Shown here piece by piece: positions 34,079-42,988 of a stretch of DNA of 64,000 nucleotides (the stretch's first letter is position 1; every line of letters begins with the position of its first letter). Source of the DNA: Thiomonas arsenitoxydans (GTDB taxonomy: Bacteria; Pseudomonadota; Gammaproteobacteria; Burkholderiales; Burkholderiaceae_C); the NCBI RefSeq assembly GCF_000253115.1, contig NC_014145.1, positions 1,054,001 to 1,118,000 on the forward strand, given 5' to 3'. The translations under genes were made by a program, and so were the position numbers. The notes below the pieces were generated by a model, which saw only the letters and a list, made by a program, of their open reading frames with translations, had not been told where the DNA came from and did no database searches.

Positions 34079-36034
34079 TCAGGCAGCCGAGCGCAGTGCC
34101 GGGTAAACCTGGGCATTGCGCAGTCTCAAGTCAGACTGAACGGTGCCCGTGCGGCCATCGTCAAAGCGCACCTGCACGCTCAGATGGTGATGAGTCTGAG
34201 CGGGGTCATACAACGCGGCGACAAGACTGCCGTATTTTTCTGCCACGAAACGGCGGCGTACCTTTCGAGTCCGTGTGAGTTCGTCGTCGTCCGGATCGAG
34301 CTCCTTGTGGAGTACGGCAAAGCGGTGGATCTGCAAGGCGGCCGTGTGTGGGTCTGCGGCAAGATCGGCGTTGACCTTGGCTACGCACTCAGCCACGAGA
34401 TCGGCGACTTCTGACTTGCCTGAAAGATCGGCGTAACCGGTGTACGGCAGACCGAACTTTTCGGCCCAACTCCCTACTGCTGGAAAGTCGATATTGATCA
34501 TTGCGACCACATGGTCGCGTCCTGCCCCAAAGGCCACCGCCTCTTTGATTGCCGGGAAAAACTTCAGCCTGTTTTCAATCAGTTTGGGGGCAAACAACGC
34601 TCCGCCCGAGAGTGCCGACACATCCTTGGCGCGATCGATAATGCGCAGCTGACCATCCGGTTCCAGCCAACCGGCGTCTCCGGTGTGGTACCAACCGTCG
34701 GCATCGAGCACTTCGGAAGTGGCCTCCGGGTTCTTGTAGTACTCGCGCAGCAGACCAGCGCTGCGAAGCAGAATTTCTCCGTGCTCAGCGACCCGCAGTT
34801 CCACGCCCGGCGCTGGAAGACCGACGTTGTCGCTGCGCACGCCGTTATCGGGTTGCATGCAGACGAAGACGGCGGTTTCAGTGGAGCCATAGAGCTGTTT
34901 GAGGTTGATGCCAATAGACCGATAGAAACGGAATAGTTCCGGCCCGATTGCCTCTCCCGCGGTATAGGCCACGCGGATTCGGCTCATTCCCAGCACGTTG
35001 CGCAGCGGCGCCAGCATCAATAGGTCGGCTATGGGCAACAACAAGAGATCAAGCTTGCGGGGCGGTTTGCCGTTGTCTTTCGCCGCGTGCACCCTTTGGG
35101 CGATGGCCAGACTGGCGTCGAACAAGCGGCGCTTGGGGGGAGCGGCATCGTCCATGCGCACGCGCACGTCGGTGAGCAGCGCTTCGAATACCCGGGGTGG
35201 GGCGAAGTAATAAGTCGGGCCGATTTCGTGCAGGTCGATCGCCACGGTCGAAGGCGATTCCGGGCAGTTCACCGTGTATCCGCAGACCAGATGCTGGGCG
35301 TAGGAAAAGATGTTCTGTCCGATCCAAGCCGGTGGCAGGTAGGCGAGTACCTCTTCCTGTGGCCCAAGTCGGTCAAAGGCAGCACCGGCACGAGCGCGGT
35401 CGATCAAACTACCGTGCGTGTGCACAACCCCTTTGGGTTTGCCGGTGGTGCCAGAAGTGAAGAAGAGTGCCGCCACGTCGTCTGTGCCGATGGACTTCAC
35501 GGCGGCATCGAAGCCGCCAGAATGGTGGGTCCACCAGTCAGCGCCCTCGGTTTCAATCTGATCAAGACTGAGGAGACAGGCCGCCTCGGCCTTTCTGAGC
35601 CCGCGCGGATCGTGATAAAGAATGTGCTGCAGAAATGGAAGCTGATCGCGGATGTCCAGCAGCTTGTCGACCTGCTCCTCGTTCTCCGCCACCGCGAGTT
35701 TCACCTCGGCGATTTGCAGTGGGTAGACCAACTCGGCTGCGACGGCGTCTTGGTAAAGCGGTGCGGGGATTGCGCCCAAACATTGAGCGGCCAGCATGGT
35801 GGCATAAAGGCGCGGCCGGTTCTCGCCGATGATTGCAATATGGTCGCCTCGGCTGACCCCCAATTTGGCAAGACCACCTGCAAGCTGCTGTACCCAGTCG
35901 AGTGCCCGATCCCAGGTGGTTTCCTGCCAGATGCCCAACTCCTTTTCGCGCCACGCGATTCCCTTGGGACGGATTCTGGCCTGCTCGCAAAGAAGCTGGG
36001 GGAATGTCCTCCCAGCGGAATGCGCATACTCCAT
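34079..36034 (-). CDS. Long acyl-CoA synthetase-like AMP-binding enzyme
   Basis: A 651-residue adenylate-forming ligase in the FadD/long-chain family. The ATP motif 'ALFFTSGTTGKPKGVVHTHG' lies near residues 195-214; 'YGSTETAVFVCMQPDN' and 'GWYHTGDAGWLEPDGQLRI' follow, with 'IDRAKDVSALSGGALFAP' as the family C-terminal motif. A strong GGAGGAG precedes ATG 36034. It is the first gene of the operon and diverges from a Crp/Fnr gene. Two different CoA ligases in one operon (this and the PaaK-like one) suggest two carboxylic acids or two activation steps. Confidence 0.9.
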   Translation of the reverse strand: MEYAHSAGRTFPQLLCEQARIRPKGIAWREKELGIWQETTWDRALDWVQQLAGGLAKLGVSRGDHIAIIGENRPRLYATMLAAQCLGAIPAPLYQDAVAAELVYPLQIAEVKLAVAENEEQVDKLLDIRDQLPFLQHILYHDPRGLRKAEAACLLSLDQIETEGADWWTHHSGGFDAAVKSIGTDDVAALFFTSGTTGKPKGVVHTHGSLIDRARAGAAFDRLGPQEEVLAYLPPAWIGQNIFSYAQHLVCGYTVNCPESPSTVAIDLHEIGPTYYFAPPRVFEALLTDVRVRMDDAAPPKRRLFDASLAIAQRVHAAKDNGKPPRKLDLLLLPIADLLMLAPLRNVLGMSRIRVAYTAGEAIGPELFRFYRSIGINLKQLYGSTETAVFVCMQPDNGVRSDNVGLPAPGVELRVAEHGEILLRSAGLLREYYKNPEATSEVLDADGWYHTGDAGWLEPDGQLRIIDRAKDVSALSGGALFAPKLIENRLKFFPAIKEAVAFGAGRDHVVAMINIDFPAVGSWAEKFGLPYTGYADLSGKSEVADLVAECVAKVNADLAADPHTAALQIHRFAVLHKELDPDDDELTRTRKVRRRFVAEKYGSLVAALYDPAQTHHHLSVQVRFDDGRTGTVQSDLRLRNAQVYPALRSAA

Positions 36035-36060
36035 GTCTCCTCCTTTGGCTACCGGGTAGA

Positions 36061-36072
36061 CGGTTACAACCG
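36061..36072. promoter_or_regulatory. Short palindrome in the ligase leader region
   Basis: CGGTTACAACCG has perfect five-base arms around AC. It lies 27 bases upstream of the ligase start and could be an operator or part of the leader. Confidence 0.3.
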
Positions 36073-36114
36073 AATGACAAAAACCCAGGTGAAATTACAT
36101 TTTGAAACGGAGTG

Positions 36115-36135
36115 TATGCAGTTGTTTGGTGCATA
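36115..36135. promoter_or_regulatory. Inverted repeat TATGCA-N9-TGCATA in divergent promoter
   Basis: Perfect six-base arms separated by nine bases, midway between the divergent ligase and Crp/Fnr genes. Size and symmetry suit a dimeric winged-helix regulator. It does not match the classical CRP or FNR half-sites, consistent with the unusual recognition helix of the two local regulators. Confidence 0.45.
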
Positions 36136-36166
36136 TTTGTCTTCCAGCTGACAATTCATCCAGAAA

Positions 36167-36886
36167 ATGACTAGGGATTACACGGAGAGTGAAGGGTCGT
36201 GCGCTTGGATGCATGTCCTGACCGAGCACGAGCGAGAGCGGGTGCGTGGCTCCTTGCATCGGCAAAATGTTGATGCGGGTGCGATGGTTTGTCACCGTGG
36301 CGATGAGGCGCGGTACTGGGTAGGTGTGCTGGACGGGCTGGTCAAGATTTCCTCGGTCTCGGTCAGCGGGAAATCTCTGACTTACACGGGCGTGGCGCCG
36401 GGCGGATGGTTTGGTGAGGGCACTCTGCTAAAAGGCGAGCATTGGCGCTATGACGTCATTGCGTTGCGCAATAGCCATATCGGTCTGTTGCCGGCCGAGT
36501 GCTTTTTCTGGCTTTTGGACCGTAGTCTCGAGTTCAATCGGGTCATCGTCAACCAACTCAACGAGCGGCTCGGGCAGTTCATAGGCCAACTCCAAATTGA
36601 CCGACTTTCAGGCGCAGATGAACGGGTTGCCCGTACGGTTGCCGCTATGTTTCATCCCATCCTTTATCCCGGCGTGGATAGGTGGCTGCGTATCTCTCAG
36701 GAAGAGCTTGGATATCTCTGCGGTCTATCGCGTCAACGGGTGAACAAGGCGTTGAGTCATCTCTGCAGTCTGGGATTACTGCAGCTACGCTATGGCGGAA
36801 TTGAAGTGCCCGATCTCAATGCGCTGCGGGCATACGAATCCGACGGGGCCGAGGGCGAAGCATCGGTTCTGCGAGGTCTAGGGTAA
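36167..36886 (+). CDS. Crp/Fnr-family transcription regulator (paralog B)
   Basis: A 239-residue regulator with a sensor barrel ('GVAPGGWFGEGTLLKGEHWRY') and a winged helix with 'LGYLCGLSRQRVNKALSHL'. Barrel and recognition helix closely resemble paralog A at 23712, but it lacks paralog A's C-terminal tail. No FNR-type cysteine cluster is present. It is divergently transcribed from the CoA-ligase operon, the usual position for its regulator, and an inverted repeat lies between them. The effector is unknown; an acyl-CoA is a reasonable guess. Confidence 0.88.
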   Translation: MTRDYTESEGSCAWMHVLTEHERERVRGSLHRQNVDAGAMVCHRGDEARYWVGVLDGLVKISSVSVSGKSLTYTGVAPGGWFGEGTLLKGEHWRYDVIALRNSHIGLLPAECFFWLLDRSLEFNRVIVNQLNERLGQFIGQLQIDRLSGADERVARTVAAMFHPILYPGVDRWLRISQEELGYLCGLSRQRVNKALSHLCSLGLLQLRYGGIEVPDLNALRAYESDGAEGEASVLRGLG

Positions 36887-36984
36887 GTCCTTAGAATGCG
36901 CCAGTTGCCCTGCGGTGCGGGGCATTTTCCGAAGAGAAGACTGAATCGTCTCGTCTGTCTTTCCTGCCCAACATCCCTCCAAAC

Positions 36985-37818
36985 ATGCAAGACACTTTTG
37001 CTCGGCCCATTGTCCAGATCGACGCGCTCGATTTTGGGTATGGCGAGCGGCCGATTCTGCGTCACATCGACATGACCATTCAGCGGGGGCAGGTGGTCGC
37101 GGTGATGGGCGCATCGGGCGGGGGGAAGACCACGCTGCTGCGGCTGATCGGCGGGCAGGTCAGGCCCCAGCGGGGTTCGGTGCGGTTCGAGGGGCAAGAC
37201 CTGGCCGGTGCGTCGCAGGATCAGATTTTCGCCATGCGGCGGCGCATGGGCATGTTGTTTCAGTTCGGCGCCCTGTTTACCGATATGAGCGTGTTCGACA
37301 ACGTGGCGTTTCCCTTGCGTGAGCACACGGATTTGCCGGATTCGATGATTCGCGATCTGGTGCTGATGAAGCTCAACGCCGTCGGGCTGCGTGGAGCGCG
37401 CGATCTTTATCCCGCAGAGCTTTCGGGCGGGATGGCGCGACGGGTGGCGATGGCGCGGGCCATTGCGCTCGATCCGGCGCTGGTGATGTATGACGAGCCG
37501 TTTGCCGGGCTCGACCCCATTTCGCTGGGCATCTCGGCGCGGTTGATCCGCAGCCTCAACGACGCGCTGGGCCTGAGCAGCATTGTGGTGTCGCACGATG
37601 TCGAGGTGACTTTCGACATCGCCGATTATGTTTACATCCTGGGCAATGGCAGCTTGATCGCGCACGGCACGCCGCAGCAGATGCGCGAGAGCACCGATCC
37701 CCTGGTACATCAGTTCGTGCGCGGCGAGCCCGACGGCCCGGTGCATTTTCATTACCCAGCCGCGGCGATTGGCGATGATTTTTTGCGGCCTGACAGCGTG
37801 CGCAAGGAGCGGGCATGA
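36985..37818 (+). CDS. mlaF: Phospholipid-trafficking ABC ATPase MlaF
   Basis: A 277-residue ATPase of the Mla system, which moves phospholipids between inner and outer membrane. Walker A '[16 protein letters not shown]', signature '[14 protein letters not shown]', Walker B '[15 protein letters not shown]' and H-loop '[17 protein letters not shown]' follow the MlaF pattern. Its stop overlaps the mlaE start by four bases. The operon order mlaF-E-D-A-C-B, with the outer-membrane lipoprotein gene inside, is usual in betaproteobacteria. Confidence 0.94.
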   Translation: MQDTFARPIVQIDALDFGYGERPILRHIDMTIQRGQVVAVMGASGGGKTTLLRLIGGQVRPQRGSVRFEGQDLAGASQDQIFAMRRRMGMLFQFGALFTDMSVFDNVAFPLREHTDLPDSMIRDLVLMKLNAVGLRGARDLYPAELSGGMARRVAMARAIALDPALVMYDEPFAGLDPISLGISARLIRSLNDALGLSSIVVSHDVEVTFDIADYVYILGNGSLIAHGTPQQMRESTDPLVHQFVRGEPDGPVHFHYPAAAIGDDFLRPDSVRKERA

Positions 37819-38600
37819 CGGTGGCTGACAGACTGGTTTCCATCGGCGCCGGCACGCGGCAACTGCTGTCCAGCCTGGGTTATGCGGCGCGCTTGTTCGC
37901 GCGGCTGATTTTGCTGGTCGGCCGGGTGTTCATGCGTCCCAGCCTGCTGATTCAGCAGATGTATTTTCTCGGCAATCTGTCGCTGGTCATCATTGCGGTG
38001 TCGGGTCTGTTCGTCGGCTTCGTGCTCGGGCTGCAGGGTTACTACACCTTGTCGCGTTACGGTTCGTCGAGCGCGCTGGGGGTGCTGGTGGCGCTGTCGC
38101 TGGTGCGCGAGCTCGGGCCCGTCGTCACCGCCTTGCTGTTTGCCGGTCGCGCGGGCACCTCGCTGACTGCCGAAATCGGCCTGATGAAGGCCGGCGAGCA
38201 GATTGCGGCGATGGAGATGATGGCCGTCGATCCGGTGGTGCGCGTGCTCGCTCCGCGGTTCTGGGCTGGTGTGATTGTCATGCCCCTGCTGGCGGCTGTG
38301 TTCAGCGCGGTGGGCATCATGGGTGGCTATGTGGTGGGGGTGGTGATGATCGGCGTCGATGCCGGGCAGTTCTGGTCGCAGATGCAAAGCGGCGTCGATG
38401 TGTTCAAGGATGTGGGTAATGGGGTGATCAAAAGCGTGGTGTTCGGCCTGGCCGTCACCTTCGTCGCGCTGTTGCAAGGCTGGCGCAGTCAGCCGACGCC
38501 CGAAGGCGTTTCGCGGGCCACCACGCGCACCGTGGTCATTGCTTCGCTGGCGGTACTGGCACTGGATTTTGTGCTGACCGCCATGATGTTCAGCACCTGA
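37815..38600 (+). CDS. mlaE: Phospholipid-trafficking permease MlaE
   Basis: A 261-residue inner-membrane protein with five to six helices and the MlaE blocks '[20 protein letters not shown]', '[20 protein letters not shown]' and '[20 protein letters not shown]'. It forms the core of the MlaFEDB complex with the MCE ring protein MlaD. It overlaps mlaF and is followed by mlaD after 27 bases. Confidence 0.95.
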   Translation: MTVADRLVSIGAGTRQLLSSLGYAARLFARLILLVGRVFMRPSLLIQQMYFLGNLSLVIIAVSGLFVGFVLGLQGYYTLSRYGSSSALGVLVALSLVRELGPVVTALLFAGRAGTSLTAEIGLMKAGEQIAAMEMMAVDPVVRVLAPRFWAGVIVMPLLAAVFSAVGIMGGYVVGVVMIGVDAGQFWSQMQSGVDVFKDVGNGVIKSVVFGLAVTFVALLQGWRSQPTPEGVSRATTRTVVIASLAVLALDFVLTAMMFST

Positions 38601-38627
38601 GGGCATGAGGCCCTGGAGTTGTCGCAA

Positions 38628-39104
38628 ATGAATCAACGAAAAATCGATCTGTGGGTGGGCATACTCGTTGTGCTGGGAGCTGCCGCCTTGCTGTTTCTGG
38701 CGCTCAAGGCGGGCAATCTGCTGCAGATCAACTGGGGGCCGACCTATACGGTGACGGCCCGGTTTGACAATATCGGCGGCCTCAAGGCGGACGCGCCGGT
38801 GAAGAGCGCGGGCGTGGTCGTGGGGCGGGTGACGTCCATCACCTTTGACAATCAGACCTTCCAGGCCGATGTGCACATGGCCATCGATCAGCGTTTCAAA
38901 TTCCCGGTGGATACCTCGGCCAAGATTCTGACAGCCGGTTTGCTGGGCGATCAATACATTGATTTCAGCCCCGGCGGCAGTGAAAAGAATCTGGCCAACG
39001 GCTCAGTGATTCGCAATACCCAGTCGGCCGTGGTGCTCGAAAACCTGATCGGTCAATTCCTCTACAACAAAGCCGCTTCGAGCGGGGCGGGAGACGGCAA
39101 ATGA
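38628..39104 (+). CDS. mlaD: MCE-domain protein MlaD
   Basis: A 158-residue protein with one N-terminal membrane helix ('WVGILVVLGAAALLFLALKAG') and a single MCE domain ('FDNIGGLKADAPVKSAGVVV', 'AKILTAGLLGDQYIDFSPGG'). In E. coli MlaD makes a hexameric periplasmic ring in the lipid path. ATG 38628 has GGAG nine bases upstream; a TTG at 38619 is in frame but less likely. The stop overlaps the mlaA start by four bases. Confidence 0.94.
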   Translation: MNQRKIDLWVGILVVLGAAALLFLALKAGNLLQINWGPTYTVTARFDNIGGLKADAPVKSAGVVVGRVTSITFDNQTFQADVHMAIDQRFKFPVDTSAKILTAGLLGDQYIDFSPGGSEKNLANGSVIRNTQSAVVLENLIGQFLYNKAASSGAGDGK

Positions 39105-39937
39105 AACCGATGGCGCGATTCATTCCGCTGCTGGCGCTGGCTGCCCTGGGCGGCTGTGCCACGCACAACCCGCAAGACCCGCTAGAGCCTTACAACCGGG
39201 CGATGTTCACCATCAATGACAAGGTCGACAAGGCCGTGCTCAAGCCAGTTGCCACCGGCTATAAAGCCGTCACGCCCACGCCGATTCGCCACGGTGTGAC
39301 CAATTTCTTCGGCAATTTTGGCGATGTGTGGTCGATGACCAATGACTTTCTGCAGGGCAATGTGCACGATGGCCTGAGTACCTTCATGCGTGTTGGGGTC
39401 AATACCGTCTTCGGTCTGTTCGGCACCCTCGACATCGCCACAGAGATGGGCATTTACAAACACCCCAACGACTTCGGGCTCACGCTAGCGCGCTGGGGCG
39501 TGGGTTCCGGGCCGTATGTGGTGCTGCCGTTCTACGGACCGAGCACCGTGCGCGACGCCGCTGGCACCGGGGTGTTTCTCGCTTATGGCCCAACGGCGCA
39601 GATCAGCCCGCCCAGCGCCAGCTATGGCGCACTGGCGCTCAATCTGGTGAATACCCGCGCCAATCTGCTGAGCGCCTCCAATTTGTTCGACCAGATTGCG
39701 CTCGATCCCTACGTCTTTACACGCAGCGCCTACGAACAGCGCCGCAAATCCCAGGTTGAAGAGGTGCGCGACCGGCCCATCATCGATCTGGGCGAGCCCA
39801 ATCCGCTGGCCAAGTACAGCTACGACGACGCGAACGGGGGCCTGATGAGTTTTGCCTCCCCGACGCCAACTGCCGCGGCCAGTGCGGCGAACTCGGGTGC
39901 CAAGACAGACGCCAAGCCAGACGCCCCCTCGCACTGA
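39101..39937 (+). CDS. mlaA: Outer-membrane lipoprotein MlaA (VacJ)
   Basis: A 278-residue lipoprotein with lipobox LGGC at residues 16-19 or so. The VacJ domain begins 'DPLEPYNRAMFTINDKVDKA' and continues with 'VTNFFGNFGDVWSMTNDFLQ' and 'DFGLTLARWGVGSGPYVVLP'. MlaA removes misplaced phospholipids from the outer leaflet and hands them to MlaC, encoded next. The last 30 residues are an Ala/Ser/Thr-rich tail. Confidence 0.94.
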   Translation: MKPMARFIPLLALAALGGCATHNPQDPLEPYNRAMFTINDKVDKAVLKPVATGYKAVTPTPIRHGVTNFFGNFGDVWSMTNDFLQGNVHDGLSTFMRVGVNTVFGLFGTLDIATEMGIYKHPNDFGLTLARWGVGSGPYVVLPFYGPSTVRDAAGTGVFLAYGPTAQISPPSASYGALALNLVNTRANLLSASNLFDQIALDPYVFTRSAYEQRRKSQVEEVRDRPIIDLGEPNPLAKYSYDDANGGLMSFASPTPTAAASAANSGAKTDAKPDAPSH

Positions 39938-40009
39938 ACTGACTGCCGCTGTCATCCTCAGGGGCGGCCGCGCGTTAATCGACACAACACAAGAACTGGA
40001 GAACCTCCC

Positions 40010-40642
40010 ATGCTTCGACGCCACTTCATGGCTTTATCCCTGTCCTCCGCGGTGATGCTGGCCGGGGTTCCGGTGCTCGCTCAGGCCGCAGACACACTCT
40101 CGCCGCCGCAATTGATCGAGACCATGTCAAACGAGATCATTCGCGATGTGCAGCAGGATCCAAAACTACGCTCGGGCAATCCCGAGGTGGTCATGCAGTT
40201 CGTGGAGCAGAAAATCCTGCCCAATGTAGACTTCCAGAAAATCACCCAGAGCGCCGTGGGGCGCTACTGGCGCGAAGCCACTCCGGCACAGCGCACCGCG
40301 CTGGAGCAGCAGTTCAAACAACTGCTGGTCTATACCTACGCCGGCGCCGTCAAGCAGATCAAGGATCAGAAGGTCAAGCTGCTGCCTTACCGTGAACCCG
40401 CGAATGCGCAGGATGTGACGGTGCGTACCCGCGTGATCAACAATGGCGAACCGCTGCAACTCGACTACCGCCTGGAGAACACCCCGGCTGGCTGGAAGAT
40501 CACCGATGTCAACGTCATGGGTATCTGGCTGGTCGACAACTACCGCAGCGTGTTCGCCCAGGAGATCGGGCAAAAAGGCATCGATGGCCTGATCGCCACG
40601 CTGAAGGAAAAAAACCAGAACCTCGCCCAGGCCAAGGGCTGA
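40010..40642 (+). CDS. mlaC: Periplasmic phospholipid-binding protein MlaC
   Basis: A 210-residue exported protein with a signal peptide ending near AQAAD. The Tol_Tol_Ttg2 domain is recognised from 'IIRDVQQDPKLRSGNPEVVM', 'QKITQSAVGRYWREATPAQR' and 'GWKITDVNVMGIWLVDNYRS'. MlaC ferries phospholipid between MlaA at the outer membrane and the MlaFEDB complex. AACTGGAGAA lies before the ATG. Confidence 0.93.
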   Translation: MLRRHFMALSLSSAVMLAGVPVLAQAADTLSPPQLIETMSNEIIRDVQQDPKLRSGNPEVVMQFVEQKILPNVDFQKITQSAVGRYWREATPAQRTALEQQFKQLLVYTYAGAVKQIKDQKVKLLPYREPANAQDVTVRTRVINNGEPLQLDYRLENTPAGWKITDVNVMGIWLVDNYRSVFAQEIGQKGIDGLIATLKEKNQNLAQAKG

Positions 40643-40655
40643 TCTGGATTGCACC

Positions 40656-40946
40656 ATGCCGGTTTACGCCCTGCCCGCTGACCTGACCCTCGATACCGCC
40701 TCGGCCGTGCGGCGCCAAGCGCTGGCGGCTTTAGGTGAGGCTTCGGGTGCGCAGTCAACGCCGTGGGTGGTCGATGCGGGCGCCCTGCACACCTTCGACT
40801 CCGCCGCGCTGGCCCTCTTGCTCGAATTGCGCCGTGTCGCCCCTCAGCAAGCCCTAGAGGTAAAGGCCATTCCTGCCCGATTACGTGATCTGGCGCAGGC
40901 TTACGGGCTTGAGTTTCTGTTCGGCCCAGCAGCCGAGCATCCCTGA
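40656..40946 (+). CDS. mlaB: STAS-domain protein MlaB
   Basis: A 96-residue single STAS domain. 'PWVVDAGALHTFDSAALALL' contains the conserved DSAxLALL loop of MlaB proteins. It starts 13 bases after mlaC and closes the mla operon. MlaB stabilises and stimulates the MlaF ATPase on the cytoplasmic side. Confidence 0.88.
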   Translation: MPVYALPADLTLDTASAVRRQALAALGEASGAQSTPWVVDAGALHTFDSAALALLLELRRVAPQQALEVKAIPARLRDLAQAYGLEFLFGPAAEHP

Positions 40947-41008
40947 TTTTTCTCGCCCGAGCGGAGCGGCGCGTCGCGCCCTGTCTGCGCGGGCGCTGTT
41001 CATCGCCC

Positions 41009-41908
41009 ATGTCATCAAATCCTCCTGCTGTTTCCTTTGATCGCGTCGTCAAGCAGTACGGCCAGAACCTGGCCGTCGATGGCGTCGCGCTCGACATCGC
41101 CGACGGCGAGTTCTTCGGTCTGCTCGGCCCCAACGGCGCGGGCAAAACCACGCTCATCAGCATGCTGGCCGGCCTCACGCGCCCGACTTCGGGTCATGTG
41201 CGAGTGGCCGGCTTTGATGTGCAGCGCGACGCCGCTGCGGCCCGCCGTCTGCTGGGCGTCGTGCCGCAGGAACTGGTGTTCGACCCGTTTTTCACCGTGC
41301 GCCAAGTGCTGCGCATTCAATCGGGCTATTTCGGCTTCAGGCAGAACGATCCGTGGATCGACGAATTGCTGCACAACCTCGGGCTCACCGCGCAGGCCGA
41401 CAAGAACATGAGGGCTTTGTCCGGCGGCATGAAACGCCGGGTGATGGTGGCGCAGGCGCTGGTGCACCGGCCGCAGGTCATCGTGCTCGACGAGCCCACT
41501 GCGGGAGTCGATGTCGAACTGAGGCAATCACTGTGGGAGTTCATCGCCCGGCTCAACGCCGAAGGCCATACCGTGCTGCTCACCACGCACTATCTCGAAG
41601 AAGCCGAGGCGCTGTGCAAACGCATCGCGGTGATCAAGGGCGGCAAGGTGGTCGCGCTCGATCGCACCGAGGCGCTGCTGCAGCGGTTTGCGTCGTCGGT
41701 GCTGTACTTCCGCCTGCTTCAGGGGCGCTTGCCCGAGGGTCTGGGCGCCGAGCAGGGCGGGCGGGTGGCGCTAGCCGTGCGGGGCGCGCAGGATGTGGAG
41801 CACAAGCTCGCCGCGCTGCGCCAGGCGGGCTGTGAGATCGATGAACTGGAACTGCGCCGCGCCGACCTCGAAGACGTGTTTCTCGAATTGATCGGAGCCG
41901 CGCGATGA
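41009..41908 (+). CDS. ABC-2 exporter ATPase (YadG/NodI-like)
   Basis: A 299-residue ATPase with Walker A 'GLLGPNGAGKTTLISMLAG', signature 'LSGGMKRRVMVAQAL', Walker B 'VIVLDEPTAGVDVEL' and H-loop 'TTHYLEEAEAL'. It resembles YadG of the YadGH exporter and NodI. It overlaps the permease gene start by four bases. The pair follows the mla genes in many betaproteobacteria; the substrate is not established. Confidence 0.9.
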   Translation: MSSNPPAVSFDRVVKQYGQNLAVDGVALDIADGEFFGLLGPNGAGKTTLISMLAGLTRPTSGHVRVAGFDVQRDAAAARRLLGVVPQELVFDPFFTVRQVLRIQSGYFGFRQNDPWIDELLHNLGLTAQADKNMRALSGGMKRRVMVAQALVHRPQVIVLDEPTAGVDVELRQSLWEFIARLNAEGHTVLLTTHYLEEAEALCKRIAVIKGGKVVALDRTEALLQRFASSVLYFRLLQGRLPEGLGAEQGGRVALAVRGAQDVEHKLAALRQAGCEIDELELRRADLEDVFLELIGAAR

Positions 41909-42660
41909 CCGGGCTGTACACCCTGCTGCAGAAGGAACTGCAGCGCTTTATCAAAGTGGGCTTCCAGACTGTGGCGGCCCCCGTGGTCACGGCGCTGCTC
42001 TATCTGTTGATTTTCTCCCACGCCTTCACGGCGCACCTGCAGGTGTTTGGGCATGTGCCGTACACCGCCTTCCTCATCCCTGGTCTGATGATGATGAGCG
42101 TGTTGCAGAACGCGTTCGCCAACACCTCGTCTTCGCTCATCCAGTCCAAGATCACCGGCAATCTGGTGTTCGTGCTGCTGTCGCCGCTCAAACCCTGGGA
42201 ACTGTTCGTGGCCTACGTGGGCGCTTCGGTGCTGCGGGGGCTGATGGTCGGCGCCGGGGTGCTGCTGGTGACGATGTGGTTCGTGCCGCTGACCTTTGTG
42301 TATCCGCTGTGGATTCTGATTTTTGCCATTCTGGGGGCGAGCATGCTGGGTGCGCTCGGCCTGATTGCCGGTATCTGGGCGGAGAAGTTCGATCAGATGG
42401 CCGCCTTCCAGAACTTCATCATCACCCCCGCGACGTTTCTGTCGGGCGTGTTCTACTCGGTTCACAGCCTGCCGGGTTTCTGGAAACTGGCCTCGCACCT
42501 CAACCCGTTTTTCTATCTGATCGACGGCTTCCGCTATGGTTTTTTCGGCTCGGGCGATGTTTCGCCCTGGGTCAGTCTGCTGGCGGCGCTGCTGGGTAAC
42601 CTGCTTTGCGGCGGCATCGCCCTAGTCATGCTGATGCGCGGCACCAAACTACGGAACTGA
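41905..42660 (+). CDS. ABC-2 exporter permease (YadH/NodJ-like)
   Basis: A 251-residue membrane protein with six helices and the ABC-2 signature 'FQNFIITPATFLSGVFYSVH' followed by 'LPGFWKLASHLNPFFYLIDG'. It pairs with the ATPase encoded just upstream, with ATGA coupling. Function by analogy is export of a lipid or glycolipid-type substrate, which is inference. Confidence 0.9.
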   Translation: MTGLYTLLQKELQRFIKVGFQTVAAPVVTALLYLLIFSHAFTAHLQVFGHVPYTAFLIPGLMMMSVLQNAFANTSSSLIQSKITGNLVFVLLSPLKPWELFVAYVGASVLRGLMVGAGVLLVTMWFVPLTFVYPLWILIFAILGASMLGALGLIAGIWAEKFDQMAAFQNFIITPATFLSGVFYSVHSLPGFWKLASHLNPFFYLIDGFRYGFFGSGDVSPWVSLLAALLGNLLCGGIALVMLMRGTKLRN

Positions 42661-42665
42661 ACCCC

Positions 42666-42917
42666 ATGTCTTTGCCCACCCCCCAAGACCTCCACCGCTA
42701 CATCGCCGCCGGGCTGGAATGCAGCCATCTGCACGTCGAAGGCGACGGCCAGCATTTTTACGCCACCATCGTCAGCGCGGCTTTCGAGGGGCGCAACCGG
42801 GTGCAGCGGCATCAACTGGTCTACGGGGCACTCGGCGAGCGCATGCGCGCGGAAATTCACGCGCTGTCCATGAAAACGCTCACCCCGCAGGAATTCGCGG
42901 CAATGCCGAACGCCTAA
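42666..42917 (+). CDS. BolA-family protein (IbaG-like)
   Basis: An 83-residue cytoplasmic protein of the BolA fold. 'AGLECSHLHVEGDGQHFYAT', 'VSAAFEGRNRVQRHQLVYGAL' (in part) and 'EIHALSMKTLTPQEF' match the short IbaG/YrbA branch, which binds Fe-S clusters with monothiol glutaredoxins. It is six bases after the ABC-2 permease and upstream of murA, the same context as yrbA in E. coli. ATG 42666 fits the family length exactly. Confidence 0.9.
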   Translation: MSLPTPQDLHRYIAAGLECSHLHVEGDGQHFYATIVSAAFEGRNRVQRHQLVYGALGERMRAEIHALSMKTLTPQEFAAMPNA

Positions 42918-42988
42918 AATCCCTTCTTTTTTCGCGCGCGACGACGCGTGCTGCTGGGTAGCGCAAGACTGCCGAGCTGAAGGTCATC

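Noticed and set aside
42912..42925. TAAAAT at the bolA stop (and again near 50419) as promoters of murA and hisIE
   Set aside because: No matching -35 at suitable spacing could be found for either.
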